64,000 bases of DNA from Collimonas antrihumi. GTDB lineage: Bacteria > Pseudomonadota > Gammaproteobacteria > Burkholderiales > Burkholderiaceae_D. Under the pieces are notes generated by a model. That model made no database searches. It was given only the letters and a program-made list of their open reading frames with translations, and was not told the origin of the DNA. Numbering within the stretch: position 1 is the first letter of the stretch; each line of letters starts with the position of its first letter. Below are positions 62,259 to 64,000 of this stretch, piece after piece. The stretch is from NCBI RefSeq assembly GCF_018304965.1, contig NZ_JAGQED010000021.1, positions 21,689 to 85,688 of the forward strand. The letters run 5' to 3'. The position numbers and the translations under genes were made by a program.

Positions 62259-62658
62259 CTTTGGCCGACTATAATAATAGTAGTAGTAATACTATTACTA
62301 CTACGCTACTGGGAACGCTCCGCACTTCGCTTGGGCAACCCCTTCGGTTGCACCCCGCGTCCGATCTTGCCAGACTGGCTGCGGGAGCAGGCCACCGCTC
62401 CGCTATGTCCTGCCCCTTGCTGATAGGCTGTATAGTTTCCATCAGTGTCAAGAGTACGCTGCGCCGACATCCTCACCCGTTCAGTGCTCGCCTATGGCTG
62501 TGCTCCGCTGCGGCTTCCGATGCCGCTCTTGACACCGATTCCATCTATTTTGCTGCACTGTTGCTACTGCGACGACCAAGCCCCCGGCTCAACAATAATA
62601 GCTTTCCAAAAAGCAGCGTTCTAAAATAACAAGACAAATCGAGATAAGAAACTCATAC
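62259..62658. other. Gene-poor region with a trinucleotide palindrome
   Basis: About 400 bp. GTAGTAGTAATA and its complement flank one base at 62280-62304, and GTGTCAAGAG (62445-62454) is complementary to CTCTTGACAC (62526-62535). A 122-codon open frame here lacks coding character. Confidence 0.5.
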
Positions 62659-63696
62659 ATGCCATACCTCTATCGATACGACCCGTGGAAATCACATCTT
62701 CAGCTAAAAAACGACATGCTACGCGCACGTTATTGGAGTCTGAAGTATAAAAACAGTTGGAAGCATGAATCTCTGATTGCTGCCGAATCGAACCTAGCAG
62801 ACGGACAATCTATATTTCGCATTTCCTTCTGGAAAAATGTTGAATCTCTATTCAGCAGAATTACGCCGGAGTTCTGGACAGAGCTGCATGTGTTGCAGCG
62901 AGTCCGGGCAGACCATCCCTTCTTCCAAACCTTCACCAAAGAAGACGATGATTTTCTCCCGGATACGGCTTGGCTATTCTGGAAGACAGATCAAAGGCAA
63001 GCAGAGCAAGAATGGTCTCAAGAAGGAATACCGCGACCGGATATTGAAGTGCTCGATTTTGATGGGCAATGGAAGCCATTTGATAAATCGAACATTATGG
63101 CGTCAGCGGACACCCGTCTTGGGCAATACGGATTTCGACCGTTTTACTTTATGACCAATGGCCGCGTGCCAACCGTCGTGTACGGTGCTTCTCGCATGTT
63201 AGATGGTTTAGGAGATGAGCCGGCAGTGGTGTTCTTGCTGACGCATGCCTACGAATCGTCGCTTCGTATCTACAACGATGAAATTGCCATCCAAGGAGTA
63301 CTGGATTCGCTCCGACAATGTTCCATTAACATCCCGGTTAAAAATATACGGCTATTTATCTTCGACGAAGGCCGCTACACTTACGACCGTAATCATTTGG
63401 CCGAAATTCCTATCAAAGAAATTTGGCGCGAACGCGTGTCGCAACACATAATTTCGCGCTGGGTGCATTTCTTTTCTACAAGGCGACAATTCGACCAATT
63501 CATCGAAGTCAGTAACCATAATGTGCAATGGTACAGCGACGACCACTCGGTTTATCACAAGGTTTTGGAAGCATTCCAATTACCGCGTCAAAAACATCTC
63601 TTGAAACAATATTGTCAGGGAATCGAGATCGCGCGACATCAAACTGCAATATCGTCTGAATCACCAATTACTGACATCGACTTTTCCGATAGTTGA
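62659..63696 (+). CDS. Unrecognised 345-residue protein
   Basis: The soluble protein starts MPYLYRYDPWKSHLQLKNDM, is rich in Phe/Trp/Tyr, and has middle segments PTVVYGASRMLDGLGDEPAVVFLLTHAYESSLRIYNDEIAIQG and IRLFIFDEGRYTYDRNHLAEIPIKEIW. No membrane helix or known motif. It is a cargo gene of the island. The ribosome site is weak. Confidence 0.65.
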   Translation: MPYLYRYDPWKSHLQLKNDMLRARYWSLKYKNSWKHESLIAAESNLADGQSIFRISFWKNVESLFSRITPEFWTELHVLQRVRADHPFFQTFTKEDDDFLPDTAWLFWKTDQRQAEQEWSQEGIPRPDIEVLDFDGQWKPFDKSNIMASADTRLGQYGFRPFYFMTNGRVPTVVYGASRMLDGLGDEPAVVFLLTHAYESSLRIYNDEIAIQGVLDSLRQCSINIPVKNIRLFIFDEGRYTYDRNHLAEIPIKEIWRERVSQHIISRWVHFFSTRRQFDQFIEVSNHNVQWYSDDHSVYHKVLEAFQLPRQKHLLKQYCQGIEIARHQTAISSESPITDIDFSDS

Positions 63697-64000
63697 TTAA
63701 CGTAGCGGGGGCGATTTGAGTCTGATCCGGCGAAGCCGGACTGAGCGAGCGAAGCGAAGACACAGCCGAATGGTCAGATGCCGCCGCAGGACGGCACCCC
63801 TGCCTTTCATGACAGCATGCTGCCCCGAAGCCCGTAGGGTCGGGCGGCCGCCCCGCCCGAGGGTATGCTGTTCCGGAACGTGTCAATGAATTTGAAACAC
63901 CTTGGTTAAATCGGTGAGAGTCTAAATCTCGGTATCAGGCAGCTTTTTTCTCCGTGAATGGCGGGTTGATCCAGGCGGCTGTCGGCAGCTTTTGCGGTTG
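63697..64000. other. Intergenic region with GC-rich hairpins and a partial minus-strand ORF
   Basis: A GC-rich inverted repeat (TCGGGCGG with CCGCCCGA near 63838-63861) lies before 63900. From 64000 to 63935 on the minus strand a 21-codon C terminus reads ...KLPTAAWINPPFTEKKAA then stop; the rest of that gene would be outside the window. Its identity cannot be judged. Confidence 0.4.

Noticed and set aside
62261..62629. 122-codon frame after the virB6 terminator
   Set aside because: It starts in a trinucleotide palindrome and has low coding character.
53017..63999. Search for a right attachment site matching the tRNA-Arg 3' end
   Set aside because: No convincing repeat of the tRNA end was seen by eye; the island probably extends past the window.

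Overview
The window looks like a chromosome of a betaproteobacterium of the order Burkholderiales, most likely the family Oxalobacteraceae (a Collimonas/Herbaspirillum/Janthinobacterium-type genome). This is inferred from the moderately high GC, the liu leucine-degradation cluster, the YqjD/YqjE/YqjK-like envelope genes and the style of the core genes; no rRNA is present, so the genus is not proven.

Bases 1-22.8 kb are nearly all minus-strand and form one metabolic block. A MerR-type regulator (LiuR-like) with a palindromic operator heads isovaleryl-CoA dehydrogenase (liuA), a PLP-dependent dehydratase, isocitrate dehydrogenase kinase/phosphatase (aceK), a thiolase, a DsbA-fold isomerase, a YchJ-like protein, an acyl-CoA synthetase, methylcrotonyl-CoA carboxylase beta (liuB), a secreted alpha/beta hydrolase and methylglutaconyl-CoA hydratase (liuC). 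A complete late biotin pathway follows (P450-bioF-bioA-bioD-bioB), and then the biotin-dependent carboxylase subunit liuD, a glyoxylate/hydroxypyruvate reductase and HMG-CoA lyase (liuE). Together these convert isovaleryl-CoA to acetyl-CoA and acetoacetate, make the biotin cofactor for the carboxylase, and set the glyoxylate-shunt switch.

Bases 22.9-51.6 kb are ordinary chromosome: a metallo-beta-lactamase-fold hydrolase, LysE exporter, SDR, DsbA, SPOR protein, ArgS, nitroreductase, DMT transporter, an MGDG-synthase-like glycosyltransferase, a GntR regulator with a repeat-rich N terminus, CstA/YbdD, a Cache-domain two-component pair, Rep helicase, RdgC, a diguanylate cyclase, tRNA-Asp and tRNA-Val, Rnk, YqjD/E/K-like proteins, an OmpA lipoprotein and a cytochrome c. 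Three kinds of palindromic dispersed repeat sit between these genes.

From tRNA-Arg(CCG) at 51.8 kb to the window end is an integrated mobile element: a tyrosine integrase; a four-gene ABC-three-component (ABC-3C) conflict system (XRE regulator, nuclease-fold effector, middle component, DUF2326 ATPase); an IS3-family remnant; a VbhA-like antitoxin without its Fic partner; mobC next to a candidate oriT carrying an RP4-type nic motif; palindromic operators; two tandem copies of a structured RNA-like element with compensatory base changes; and a short type IV secretion operon (virB5, a membrane protein, eexN, virB6). Directly after virB6 is a 952-bp transposase-free element with 26-bp terminal inverted repeats and a 7-bp target duplication, carrying one TIR-domain gene. 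An unrecognised gene and a partial ORF end the window. No right attachment site, relaxase or complete T4SS was seen.
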